Of a DNA stretch of 64,000 bases, positions 9,258 through 19,474 are shown one piece after another (position 1 is the first letter of the stretch; every line of letters starts with the position of its first letter). Made by a program: the position numbers and the translations under genes. Under the pieces are notes generated by a model. The model was not told where the DNA came from. It did not search any database and saw only the letters and a program-made list of their open reading frames with translations. This DNA is from Kuschelorhynchus macadamiae (taxonomy: Eukaryota > Arthropoda > Insecta > Coleoptera > Curculionidae): positions 1,581,001 to 1,645,000 of the forward strand of contig JAUTXW010000322.1 in assembly GCA_030620095.1 (NCBI GenBank), given 5' to 3'.

Positions 9258-12200
9258 AGCTTTTGAATTACAGATTTCGTAAAAAGTGTTATAGGGGAAA
9301 GAAATCCCAATGGACCGAACACACGCGCAATTTCAGATAAAATATGCCTTTTTGTGCAAGCCTGTGATTTGGGTTCAACCATGAATGTAAAATGATCGGA
9401 ACGGGGTTGCCACCGTAAACCTAAAACTTTAGTGACGTCATCTGTATCCAGAGAACGGGCCACGGGATTTATGATATTTTCTGGCATATCTTCCAGAAGA
9501 CGGGGGTCATTACAAGCCCACTTATGAAGATGAAAACCTCCCTTTTTTAGGAGACGAATAAGATCATCACGAGCATTACGCGCGTCTTCGAAAGAATTAC
9601 TGCCAAAACAAAAATCATCAATGTAGCTATCATTTAAAATAATATGTGCACCGAGCGGAAAATTATTTTTTTCATCATTGGCTAATTGAACGAGAACTCG
9701 TAAAGCCAAGTATGGCGCAGGCGCAGTGCCATAAGTAACAGTTTTTAAGCGATACTCTGAAACAGGGTCACTGACATTAAATCGAAAAAGAATTCTTTGA
9801 AAATCTTGATGTTTAGGTAAAATCAAAATTTGACGGTACATCTTAGAAATGTCAGCAGTTAAAGCGATTTTGTGCAAGCGAAAGTTAAGAAGAATGGAAC
9901 CAATATCCTGTTGTAATTTAGGGCCAACTAACAAGGTGTCATTCAGTGACAAATTATTTTTTGTCTTGCTAGAGGCATTAAAAACTACGCGTAAACTAGT
10001 TGATATACTTTCTAGCTTTTGTATACAGTGATGAGGTATATAAAAAGTATTAAAATGAGCATCTGGATTTTTTATAAGTTCCATATGGCCCAGACCAAGA
10101 TATTCTTTTAAAAACTCACAATATTGGTTATATAATTCAGGGGATTTTAATAGTCTACGTTCAAGGCTTAAAAAACGTTTGTAAGCGATTTCTCGACTAC
10201 CCGGAAAGGTAGGTTCTACGTCCCGAAAAGGGAGCGATACAATATAGCGTCCCTCAGAATTTCTTTCAACATTATCCAGAAATATTTTTTCGCAGAGGGT
10301 TTCCTCTGGAGAGGGTATGCGAATATTTGGAACATTTTCCAACTCCCAAAATTTATTTAGCGAGTCATGAAGAGATGAATTATTTAATTGCGATAAAAAA
10401 GAGGTATATGATTGAGCGGGAATTTTATTGTAGTTTCCCATAATTACATAACCAAAAATGGTTTTAAAAGCAGAGGGTTCATTTTCTTTACCTAATATTT
10501 TGCCGTCTTGCAAAATATATGGTAAGAAATCTACCCCCAAAAGTATGTCAATCCCAGAAGGCTTGTGCCAATTTGGATCCGCAAATTTTAAATTTTTTAA
10601 ATGCGACCAGTGGTCAAAATTAATATTTTCCGCTGGTAAATTAGAGCAAATGCGAGGTAAGATAATAGCGGTACCACTTAATATACAGGTTGGATTACCT
10701 GACGGGCGAAATTTAATCTCTACACTCCCCAAATTCGAGTCAAGGGTGTATAAACCTATACCTTGAATATTTAATGAATTTATTTTGTTTCGAGATAACC
10801 CTAACTGATTAGCACATTTTTTAGTTATAAAACTGACTTGAGATCCAGTGTCCAATAATGCGCGGACAGGTTGGTAAAAATTTCTACCACTTAAAACTTC
10901 CAAATTAGCCGTAGCTAATAAAGAACAATTATTATCAGGGACCATGGATGAAAGCGTAATATTTTCATTATTATGATTATTATAATTGTTGACCGGGTTG
11001 TCACCTTGTAGCGAATTTGGAGGATTGGGTAGGTTTACATCAGAAGTGTTTTCTGGCGGAGTTGGTTTATTAAAATGTAATAACGTATGATGGCGTTTTT
11101 TGCACACTTTACAGCAAGCACTAGATTGACACTTAGCAGTGCGATGTATAGAGCTGAGACAATTTATACAAAGCAATTTATTTTTTGCCCAAGTAAAGCG
11201 ATCCTCTGAAGATTTGGACTTAAAAGACGCGCAATTATACAAAGTATGTTTTTGATTACAAAATAGGCATTTTGTAGTGCCTGACGAGTGGTTTTGATTT
11301 TCGCCACCCATATTATCCTGCTCCTGTGGGGAACTAAAAAATGACATAGAACTTGACGGTTTATGCGAGTCGCGAGGAGATTTATTATGATAATTCTTTT
11401 TAATAGGAAATGCGTTTACAGTAAACAAAGCGTTGCAATGATTTTCCAAAAAATTATAAACAGTTTTGTAAGCAGGAATTTCCCCTAGTTTTCCATGCGT
11501 GACTTCAAATTTGGTAACAGTTTCTGAATCAATTTTTTTTAAAAGCATATGACATAATATAAAATCCCATGCATCAGGATCTAAATTTAGTAATGTAAGA
11601 GCTTCCAAGTTTTTGGAAAAAATATCTAAAAGATTACGTAAAGCAGCAGGATCGCAGCAATTTACAAAAGATGCGTTTTCAATAGAAGACCAATGCGCTT
11701 GAGCCAAAAGGCGCTTATTATTATATCGTTTAATTAAACTATCATAAGCAATCGGATAATTTGCCGCCGAAAGTGGCAAGCATTTTACCATGTTTAATGG
11801 AGGACCCTCTAAATATGACAACAAATATGAAAATTTTTCAATAGGAGAAAGAGATGAATTTAAATGTATAAGATTTTCAAATAAATCGTAAAATGCGGGA
11901 AAATTTTTTATATCTCCTTTAAATCTAATAAGCTCTAGTTTAGGAAGATTAATATGTTGAGGATTTATTGAATTCGAATTATTCGCAGGCAAAGACTGAC
12001 GAGATACCGTCGAAAACAGGGCATTGTGAAGGGCACAAATTTCAGCATATACATTTTGAAATTTATGAAGCTCCGCGGTTGCAATTTTGATTTCCTCAAA
12101 ATCATTGAAAATTAAATTAATTAAAATATTATGTTGTTTGTTAAATTCTTGACGTACCTCTTGTACATCCTGAAAATGGACATCGAAAACACCCTTTCTT

Positions 12201-12304
12201 GACGCGTCTGTCTTTGCTGCATTTGCAATTTTATAAATTTCATTTAATTTTGCATTTTCAATATCACGTAAAATTTTAGCTTTATTGATTTTATCTTGAG
12301 CCAT
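9212..12304 (-). CDS. gag-pol: BEL Gag-protease-reverse transcriptase polyprotein
   Basis: This is one 1030-codon frame. Gag comes first, with a DUF1759-like region from about residue 118 (LPKLELIRFKGD). Zinc-knuckle and cysteine clusters follow at about 343-410 (CLFCNQKH...C, CINCLSSIH, CCKVCKKRHH). The A17-type aspartic protease has LLDTGSQVSF at about 483. The reverse transcriptase has LTADISKMYRQ and the catalytic YIDD box (SYIDDFCFG, about residue 894), then HKWACND. Gag and Pol are fused in one frame, as is normal for BEL. The start ATG at 12304 is preceded by a 430-bp leader. The frame ends prematurely at 9212, after the RT connection region, because of a shift near 9240. Confidence 0.92.
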   Translation of the reverse strand: MAQDKINKAKILRDIENAKLNEIYKIANAAKTDASRKGVFDVHFQDVQEVRQEFNKQHNILINLIFNDFEEIKIATAELHKFQNVYAEICALHNALFSTVSRQSLPANNSNSINPQHINLPKLELIRFKGDIKNFPAFYDLFENLIHLNSSLSPIEKFSYLLSYLEGPPLNMVKCLPLSAANYPIAYDSLIKRYNNKRLLAQAHWSSIENASFVNCCDPAALRNLLDIFSKNLEALTLLNLDPDAWDFILCHMLLKKIDSETVTKFEVTHGKLGEIPAYKTVYNFLENHCNALFTVNAFPIKKNYHNKSPRDSHKPSSSMSFFSSPQEQDNMGGENQNHSSGTTKCLFCNQKHTLYNCASFKSKSSEDRFTWAKNKLLCINCLSSIHRTAKCQSSACCKVCKKRHHTLLHFNKPTPPENTSDVNLPNPPNSLQGDNPVNNYNNHNNENITLSSMVPDNNCSLLATANLEVLSGRNFYQPVRALLDTGSQVSFITKKCANQLGLSRNKINSLNIQGIGLYTLDSNLGSVEIKFRPSGNPTCILSGTAIILPRICSNLPAENINFDHWSHLKNLKFADPNWHKPSGIDILLGVDFLPYILQDGKILGKENEPSAFKTIFGYVIMGNYNKIPAQSYTSFLSQLNNSSLHDSLNKFWELENVPNIRIPSPEETLCEKIFLDNVERNSEGRYIVSLPFRDVEPTFPGSREIAYKRFLSLERRLLKSPELYNQYCEFLKEYLGLGHMELIKNPDAHFNTFYIPHHCIQKLESISTSLRVVFNASSKTKNNLSLNDTLLVGPKLQQDIGSILLNFRLHKIALTADISKMYRQILILPKHQDFQRILFRFNVSDPVSEYRLKTVTYGTAPAPYLALRVLVQLANDEKNNFPLGAHIILNDSYIDDFCFGSNSFEDARNARDDLIRLLKKGGFHLHKWACNDPRLLEDMPENIINPVARSLDTDDVTKVLGLRWQPRSDHFTFMVEPKSQACTKRHILSEIARVFGPLGFLSPITLFTKSVIQKLWALHLDWDSPPLRK

Positions 12305-12732
12305 TGCTCTTTACTTAAAAAATAGGAAAGAAGAAAAATACAAAATAGAAAATATTTATTTAAGCATAGACCATGAACGGCGTAAACGTAGTCAACACTT
12401 TTGCTGCCCCAACAGCTGTTTTCAGTATTACACGAATAACAAATACCTGTACTCGGTTTGGTACAACAAAAAACTCGGCATTCCAAACCGGCTTCCTTGT
12501 TGCTTGTTTACCTGTGATTTGCTAAGGAACCAATTTAAAAAAAAATGAATTCCTTCAAAACTAGCAATAATTTATGCGATCATGAGAATAAATGATTTAG
12601 GAAACATATACTAAATTATCTTAATTGTAAACTAGAGAAAAATAATAATTATAGTTGATTTTAATTTGATAAATATATGCACATTGTTATTTTTAATTTA
12701 AAAAATTAAGTTCATCCGATGAGAAGGATCAA
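12305..12732 (-). other. BEL leader with a short cysteine-rich ORF
   Basis: This is the untranslated leader between the 5' LTR and the gag ATG. It holds a short ORF from an ATG at 12486 that begins MECRVFCC and continues with C-x2-C and H-x2-C spacings (CYSCNTENSC, then VHGLC), before running out of frame into gag. Many BEL Gag proteins start with a PHD-like finger, so this could be a remnant or an upstream ORF. No TGG-type primer-binding site is visible next to the LTR at 12732 and below, which is unusual. Confidence 0.45.
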
Positions 12733-13441
12733 TGAATGGTGATAGCTCAGAAATAAAATTATTACTTATTATTTTTGGTTAACTTAGTGGACTGATTTTC
12801 TTTTTATTCTTTTTTTTTATAATTATTTAAAGCGGAGGTTATATTTTACCTAAGATATCTAAAAACAAATTTTAATTGAAAAACCATATATAGCGGCGAC
12901 CAGTGAATCAAATTTTAATTATGCAAGACACTTACTTCTTAGGATCTGGTCATCTTCATGAGGGGGCCCCCGATTGGTGTCTTTTTGGTGCTTCTTATCT
13001 TATCTGCAGCAGCGTGGAACACACACACAAAAAAAAAGGAAAATATATAATTTGTACGTATATGCTTTAGTGCGGACGACCAAACCTGAAGTCGTCGTTA
13101 AGTTTTGCATGATATCTATGTAGCCTTCGCGCACGTGCACATCCAATCATATTTCTGCAGCCCATAATAATCTTGCGTTCTTCGGACATTGCCAATGAGA
13201 TGCACTGGTTTTAAATGCACGAACCGCGAAGTTTAAATTTAGATTTCTTAAGTTACGATATAATAATAGTATTAATAAAATTTATTATTATAAATTACCC
13301 AAAATATTTATATATAAAAAAAAGTAAATTAAAAACAAAAAACTCTGTAGTTTCAAGAAGTATATAACTCTATAAATGTGCTTAAAAAATAATTACAATT
13401 ATTTATTTAATAAAGAAAACTAAATTAGTGAAAACTAAACA
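12733..13441 (-). repeat. BEL 5' LTR (right copy)
   Basis: This 709-bp LTR is nearly identical to 6341-7051. The differences are A/G near the left end, C/G in TATATSCTTTAG, C/G in CTTAASTTACG, G/A in AATAARTTTATT, and two fewer bases in an A run. Confidence 0.93.
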
Positions 13442-13446
13442 ATAAT

Positions 13447-13487
13447 CAATAAAAAAAAAACAAAAAAAAAAAAAAAAAAAAAAAAAA
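13447..13487. repeat. A-rich tract
   Basis: An almost pure A run follows the right target duplication of the BEL element. It may be the poly(A) tail of an older retroposed sequence into which BEL inserted. Confidence 0.8.
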
Positions 13488-14540
13488 CGTACTTACCGGT
13501 GAGTCAAATTTTAGGAAAACAGGAAAAAGTAGAAAGCACGCCTGGTTTTTTTACTATTGTTGTCAGACCTATGGCAACAATATATTGCGAAACAGTTGCA
13601 ACAAAATTTGTTTGTTGTCAATATCTGCTAAAGTATTGCAGTTCGGGCATTTCAGGTATACACTAACGACCGTGGCAGTACCACCGCGTTCTCTATAAAG
13701 GTACAGTGAAGTGTAAGTGCACGTTTCGGTACTTGAAGAACGTCGAGGGAAGTTCCGACTCTTGTAACTGGAGTCACTAAAAAACGCAACCACGGCTGTA
13801 TTATTCATGCCTCAGGCCTTAGTGGTATGTCCAAACATACAACAAAATATCAAAATATAAGTTTATCCTGAGCAAATATGACTGATGGTATTTTCCTAAA
13901 TGCGATAGTGAAAACGTGAAATTAGTTTTTACCTGCAAACTTTCCTAAATATAGAAAAAACTCTTGATTTTTTTTGTTTAAAATTCTTACGGTTTTACAT
14001 ATTTAATCGCATTTTCATAAATAATTGTTTAATCAATTTATCTCTGTGGTGTTACCTTCCATAGATGCTCTGGAACCGCATTGTTACATTGAAAATCTTG
14101 CTTTCTTTATGTGGTAAATATTCATAAATATATTCACCTTGCTTTTTAGTATTTTTTCGGAATCCAAAAATATCTGATAATATAATCGCCCGCAAATATA
14201 AAACGGTGTTGCTCTATATTTAGCACATATTTAGTAACTCTAGAAATCTTGAAATGTCTACTTTTATGAGAGTTTTAATTTTTCTTACAAGTTTTTCATT
14301 TTTTGAGAATTTTAAATATCCCTCATTGTCAAAATCGCACATTCTTCTAGGTTAAATTTTTAAGTCAAAGTTAAATTCACAATCTTCATGTTCGTTATAC
14401 TGATCAATGTGTTTTGTTTACGTGAAGAGAAGAACTCTTAAATTGAGTAGAAATAGATCACCCTGTTTTACTTGCAAACTGTTGAAAATGTTTAGTTTCC
14501 AGGTAATAACTAATTACCATACCTTGTAGCCTTAGATTTC
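13488..14540. other. Unassigned AT-rich sequence
   Basis: No gene is supported. A slightly GC-richer patch at 13640-13820 contains only a short unremarkable frame. Confidence 0.5.
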
Positions 14541-14589
14541 CCCTTTCAAATTTATTTTTAGATATCAATAAAAACATTTATTAAACAAT

Positions 14590-15060
14590 AGAAACGACTT
14601 CAACAAAAGCACTAAAAAGTAAAAAATAATATCTTATTTTAGATTGAAAAACTGTCTTTATGAAGTTCGCGTTAAACTAATTCTTAAATACTTAATCAGC
14701 AAATAAAGACTAGTTTGGCACCGACTTTATAAAGTGAAATATTCAATATATAATAAAATATTATTTTTTATTTTTAGTGCTTTCGGTCGGTTCTATTTTT
14801 TCATAAAAAAAATTATTTTATCTTTTTTAGTCCCGTTTATAGAAAGTTTCAATTTATATGGCTTAGACTTAGGTTAAAGTTTTAGACGTCCCTAATAAAA
14901 TAAATAATTAGGCACTGGGTCCATTGAGTTTGAAATCTTGCCAGAATCCCCGTTTAATATTATATAAAATGTTCCATCAATAAACATTTATAAAAAATTA
15001 ATAATATACATTGTAAAAATCTAAAATGATGAGTAAAACTAAAGCTCGTACCATTAAAAA
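14590..15060. repeat. Palindromic MITE-like repeat
   Basis: An inverted pair lies at 14601-14630 (CAACAAAAGCACTAAAAAG on the plus strand) and 14759-14790 (its reverse complement, diverged), with a TTTGGCACCGACTTTATA motif between them. Related pieces occur at 26370-26410, 62479-62650 and 63690-63930. The tail (about 14890-15050: AATAAATAATTAG... GCCAGAATC) matches 63780-63870. No coding frame. Confidence 0.55.
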
Positions 15061-15700
15061 CACCGAATACTACACCATACTAATATGCATACTTTTTCCC
15101 TGATGATTCGATGAACGCAATATATATTGTCCCTGGTGCTCTCATCAATTAACATGTTTTTGTATTGCTGGCTATGAGACCACTCCGGCAATATACTGAA
15201 AATTCCCTGAGAATTGCTTCCAGCTTGGTCAAGCCATAGGAGTAATCGATCTACATACACAAAAAAATACATAGGGTCGAATTGACAACCTTCTTTTTTG
15301 AAGTCGGTTAAAAAAATAATATTTTAATTATTATAAAATTAGTCTCGGGACGAATTCACATATTTAAGAATTTGCAATTGACAGAAATTATCGTATTTAA
15401 GTCAAAGTATTACATACAGTTTTATTTAAGATATCCTCACCTGAATGCTTTACTTTTAAGTGATTATTCTTTCTGAAATATTTTGTCAAAAAATTGTTTT
15501 TTGCAACATGTTTGAACTCACGGTATTTAGCAATGTAAACTTTAGATATTTTAAAAGAAAGTCGGAATTTAAAAAAAAAATTACTTGTTTCTAATTTTTC
15601 TAATAAACATAGCCAATACGAAACTGTTAATCAGCAGTTGGAATTCTACTTTTATAGATTACCTTATGTAAAATATAAGCAAAATAATTTCGGGGAGGAC
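15061..15700. other. Unassigned sequence
   Basis: At 15288-15325 a TTCTTTTTTGAAGTCGGTTAAAA segment resembles a motif that recurs in the palindromic repeat family. Nothing else is recognised. Confidence 0.4.
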
Positions 15701-15711
15701 GGGGAGTCTAG

Positions 15712-15967
15712 TTTAGGGATGGGCAATATTAGATTTTACGTATTGATAGGCGATAGCACATTATCTATAGATATTTTTTATTTATTATTATTGAAGAGCA
15801 ACAAAAAAGATACTCATCTTTTCTCGGCTACCTCTCGATAATATCAGCTACTGATCGGCATTATTGCACACCTATCGGCACTTATCGATAACTATCTGTA
15901 TATCTACATTTTTTTATTTACCTATCGTTATATGATATGTCGCTAACCTATTCTTAACGCCCGTCCC
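15712..15967. mobile_element. Possible hAT-type MITE
   Basis: The left end reads TAGGGATGGGC and the right end GCCCGTCCCT, near-complementary termini of the type seen in hAT elements. The interior is short, non-coding, and full of TATCGATA- and CTATCGG-like motifs. The flanks GTCTAGTT and GTCTACAC share five of eight bases, so an 8-bp duplication is possible but not proven. Confidence 0.45.
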
Positions 15968-16839
15968 TGTCTACACTGCAATCGGACACCACAATATTTT
16001 TCTTTAAGTAAAAGTATACCTAATAAACTGATATCTCTTTTAAATCAAACAGATACGAAAAATGTACCAATTTTGGTTTGCCCGTATTTATTTAAAAGTT
16101 CTCTAGCATGTGCTCGGTTTACAAAATTCGTGCATGAAACTGTTCTATTTATTTAACAGCAAGCATTTTGGAAAGTTAAACACGAAAATATTGAAGTAAG
16201 GGATTAAAAGTTTAAAATCTAGGACTGGAATTAGCAAAAGTAAATAAGCTTGTTCGGAAATTGTGTTGTGCATGGGGTGTTTAGTTTTTAAAGTTTATTT
16301 GAGCCTGTTACAAATTTAATATTAAGATGCAATTTATAATATTTCCTTGCCTTTATTTTTCTGGATGTCAAATTGGTACGTCTTATTTTCGCAGAGAATA
16401 GATCATCTTTCAAGTTTGTTATTATACAATAATAATTATGTGCATGTTGTCGCTGTAAGCTGAGAATTCACGTAACAAGTCCGAGCTTTGCAGGCTTGTA
16501 CTATAAGTAATTATTTGAAGTTTAAATTCTAGCAAAAGAAGCATGGAAAAGAATCGTAAAAACTAAAAGCATATCATAAATTTTGAAACTTTGAATGCCA
16601 GGGCGCTAAAGTAAAATGTAAGAGACAAGCTCAATTAAAAAAATTAACTTGTATTGTAAAAATAAAATGTTATTTTTATAATATAAAACATATAAGATTT
16701 TTTTAAAAGTAAAACAATCTTATTTTGTTGTACCAAGTATTAAGAATTTAAATTATTTTGTTTAACAGTGCCACTAAAATGATAAAGGTAGAACTAGCTT
16801 AAGCTGTTAATTTTCCTTATATGCGGGTTCCAACTATGG
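15968..16839. other. Unassigned AT-rich sequence
   Basis: No gene or clear repeat seen. Confidence 0.5.
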
Positions 16840-18410
16840 TTTTTTAAATTTTTAATGTTTTTTTTGAATTTCGTATTGAATTGTGCATATTTTTTGTGCA
16901 ATATGCCATGTACCAAAAATTAACGGTTTTCGAAATATATTTGAAATCTGCAGTAAATGGTTAAAATATATACGAAAAAGATAAAACATTTTATATAGTG
17001 TTTAAATTATGTTTACTAAATTTGGAAATAACATGGTACTAATTCAAACTTATAATCAAGCATAAACAAGAAAATAACTAAAACCTATAATGCGTAGCCT
17101 AAGGGAAATGCTCTGCATGTCCCATAATAATCCAGTCCCATTTATCATATATCCTTTTTTGGTATTCTACTGCATTTTAATTGCTTCACAATCAAGTGTG
17201 TTTATATTTCTTATTTCTTCAACAATTTTTCTCTGAATATCTTCTATATTATTGTTTATTTCTCTGTAAACTATATATTTCAAATAGTTTTAAAATAGGG
17301 TATCCATGGGCGTTAGATCGGGGCTGATCGCGGTCTAGCTCATTTTTCCATCTTCCTATCCACACTTAGTAATTATTTTGAGGAAAGGCTCTTGCTGCCA
17401 CAATATTATGGGCTGGTGCCCCATCTTGTTGCCAAATTATATTTTGTTACGTTTTAAGTGGTAGTTCACCGATAATGCGTTCAATTTGATTTTCCAAAAG
17501 TTCCAGATATCTTAACCCATTTAAGTTGCCATGTATAAAAACGAAACCTAACACCTTATGTCCCAAAATGCCGCACTAAACATGTATTGAGGATTGTCCT
17601 TGAAAAACAATTGGCAGCTTGTGGATCTTTATCGGACCAAATATGGCAATTTTTCGATTATAAATACCGACAGTGATAAATACCGCCTCATGGGTCCATA
17701 AATTTTATTCTGGATAATAATCTGGATCTTGATTTATACTTGCTCTTATAATTTCTACAAATGCATGTCTCCTTTTTTGTTCGTCATTAGTTGTTGAACT
17801 GGCCTTATTTTAAAATCGTGGTATCCGTTTTGCTTTAAAGTTCTCTGAACTGCTTCATAACTAATTATCTTTATCTCTGATACAGTCTTTAATAGATTTT
17901 CTTGGACTTATTTGCAAATAAAGTATTATCTGTGTTTTGCCCTTTTCTAATTTCTTAGAGGCGCTGTTTCTTGCAACAAGTTCTTTGTATCAATTATAAC
18001 TGGTACAGATGGTATTCTCTGGCCCTTCTGAATATAATTTCTATCTTGTTCTCGTGCTCTTGTGGTGTTCGTATTATTCTTGTAATAAAACTCGACAAGT
18101 TTGAACCTTTCAGTAATCGCATAGCTAACTTTTTAAGTATTAGCACAACAAAAAGTAACAATGAGTCAGGCAGTAAATCAGACTTCATATATTAACGCGA
18201 TGACATTCGAAGAATGACCTTTATCTCCAGATAGCACCAGGTATCTAAATAAGTAAGCAATTATATCCGAAAAATCGCAGAATTCGTAATTCTAAAACCA
18301 TCCATATTTTGAGAACCGTTAAATTTTGTAACATGGTTTATTATACAAAAAATATGCAGAATTTAAGGTAAAATTCAAAAACATTAAAAAATGTGGCATA
18401 TATTAAGAAA
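16840..18410 (-). mobile_element. Decayed IS630/Tc1-mariner-like transposon
   Basis: Diverged inverted repeats of roughly 90-100 bp flank a transposase relic. The left copy at 16848-16945 and the reverse complement of 18303-18392 share TTTTTAATGTTTTT, TGCATATTTTTTGT, CCATGT and AACGGTT segments. The exact ends and any TA duplication are not resolved. Confidence 0.7.
17085..17990 (-). pseudogene. IS630/mariner-like transposase pseudogene
   Basis: Minus-strand translation gives a recognisable but stop-ridden DDE transposase. In order it shows KRRHAFVEIIRASINQDPDYYPE, then LWTHEAVF in place of the usual first catalytic LFTDEATF, then CGILGHKVLGFVFIHGNLNG and YLELLENQIERIIGELPL. Next come the second-Asp motif IWQQDGAPAHN and the third-acid region SPDLTPMDTLF, followed by YLKYIVYREIN. 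At least five in-frame stops (for example after PDYYPE and after ITKCG) and one shift in the N-terminal part rule out activity. The first Asp has become His. It sits between the element's inverted repeats, so the same transposon owns both. Confidence 0.82.
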
Positions 18411-18688
18411 ACAAAGTTGATTCTTGCCTTGCTTTTTTGAGACAATCTGACAATAAAATATAAGCATATGAAAAAGCAGATCCAATTAAACAATTTCTGT
18501 TTGGAAAATTTTTTTCTTCAACCTCAAAAATAACCGAGATATTTCCATTTAAAGAGTTATCTGGATCACTCTATACAGGGTGGCTCACGTAAGATAATCC
18601 AGTACCGACCTTATCTGAAAAACTATATTTTTGTATATACAGAGTCAGTCTTTTTCCTTATGTCTCTATCACCTTATCTGTTTTAAGT

Positions 18689-18922
18689 GTAATATATAGA
18701 GAAAACACCCTATATAAAATGTATTGTATCAAATTCAACTTGTTGCAATAATGGGCAACCACGCAATAACCTGTTTTGCTATGTCAGCAGGTCAACCACC
18801 TTCCCGAGCGTATATGGCAATTAGATTGCATTTTAAAAAAGGATTGAGAATATACTTTGGGTAATGTTAAGGTGAACATGCAGTTTCATTTTGCTACCCT
18901 TTGTTTCAACCCTAAGTATTAC
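18689..18922 (+). repeat. 5' LTR of the Gypsy element
   Basis: It begins GTAATATATAGAG and ends AAGTATTAC, with an inverted 5-bp GTAAT/ATTAC. It carries the TATATAAAATG stretch near 18708-18720. The partner is at 24601-24833. Confidence 0.9.
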
Positions 18923-18923
18923 A

Positions 18924-18938
18924 TGGCGACCCTGCCAC
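18924..18938 (+). promoter_or_regulatory. Primer-binding site
   Basis: TGGCGACCCTGCCAC directly follows the 5' LTR. TGGCGACC- is the usual start of sites complementary to the 3' end of an arginine tRNA, as in 412/mdg1-type elements. The tRNA identity is an inference. Confidence 0.75.
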
Positions 18939-18966
18939 TTGACGATTTTTTTGTGAAGTTATTAAG

Positions 18967-19227
18967 ATGGGTAATGCCAAGTCCAAAGAAGAGATTGTAA
19001 TTAATCAGGCCTCCAATGGCGATGCAAGGGGTGAAATAGTTGACCAAAATAAGGGATTAAGCTTAGCAGAGATTTTGCTTATAATTTTGGTTGTGGCAAC
19101 GGCAATTGTTGCAGTAGTATGGGCCATTAGACATGTTCAAAGGAAACTAAGGCAGACAATTAGAAGAGAAATTTATAAAAATGAGCTGCGAAAATCCAAG
19201 GATGATTTAAAGATGGAAGAAACTTAA
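18967..19227 (+). CDS. Small N-myristoylated membrane protein ORF before gag
   Basis: This 86-codon frame starts only 43 bp after the LTR, with a good start context (AAGATGG). The N-terminus MGNAKSKEE fits the N-myristoylation consensus (Gly2, Ser6). Residues about 30-54 form a strong hydrophobic segment (SLAEILLIILVVATAIVAVV) followed by a basic cytoplasmic-type tail (RKLRQTIRREIYKNELRKSK). I do not recognise a named family. The position, start context and membrane features suggest a real first ORF that could anchor or target element components to membranes, but that role is inference. It is separated from gag by about 250 bp including an A run, so the downstream gag ATG would need reinitiation, leaky scanning or splicing. 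Confidence 0.6.
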   Translation: MGNAKSKEEIVINQASNGDARGEIVDQNKGLSLAEILLIILVVATAIVAVVWAIRHVQRKLRQTIRREIYKNELRKSKDDLKMEET

Positions 19228-19474
19228 ATTTTTTTTTTAGGGCGGTATTTTTCTTGTAGAAAAAAAAAAAAAAAAAAAAAGAAGAAAGAAAAAGTAAAGA
19301 CAATTATAAATGGAGTTAGAAAATTTGTTATGTGTTAATGTAACTGAAAATGTAAATAATAATGCAGGCATGTAAGTTTAATTATTATAATATTATGTTA
19401 TTGTTTTATAATTATAATCGCAAAAATATGGACCCAATTAGCAAGTTTAATAAGTGAATTAAATTTTTAATTTC
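19228..19474 (+). other. Spacer between the small ORF and gag
   Basis: A non-coding, A-rich spacer with an A run at 19260-19280 followed by GAAGAAAGAAAAAG. No acceptor-like signal stands out. Confidence 0.5.

Larger units (their letters stand above)
6341..13441 (-). mobile_element. Complete BEL/Pao LTR retrotransposon
   Basis: This 7101-bp element lies on the minus strand. It has two LTRs (6341-7051 and 12733-13441) and an internal gag-protease-RT-RNase H-integrase order. A 5-bp direct duplication, ATAAT, lies at 6336-6340 and 13442-13446. The LTRs differ by four substitutions and a 2-bp difference in an A run, so the insertion is recent. The coding region is nonetheless broken at three places (near 9240, 8925 and 8105), each a one-base type of shift in the same direction. 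The order of domains, the A17-type protease and the DUF1759-like Gag identify BEL/Pao. Confidence 0.95.

Noticed and set aside
10458..10766. Plus-strand ORF of 102 codons inside the BEL gag-pol
   Set aside because: It is the antisense of the protease-RT region. The minus-strand frame has clear motifs.
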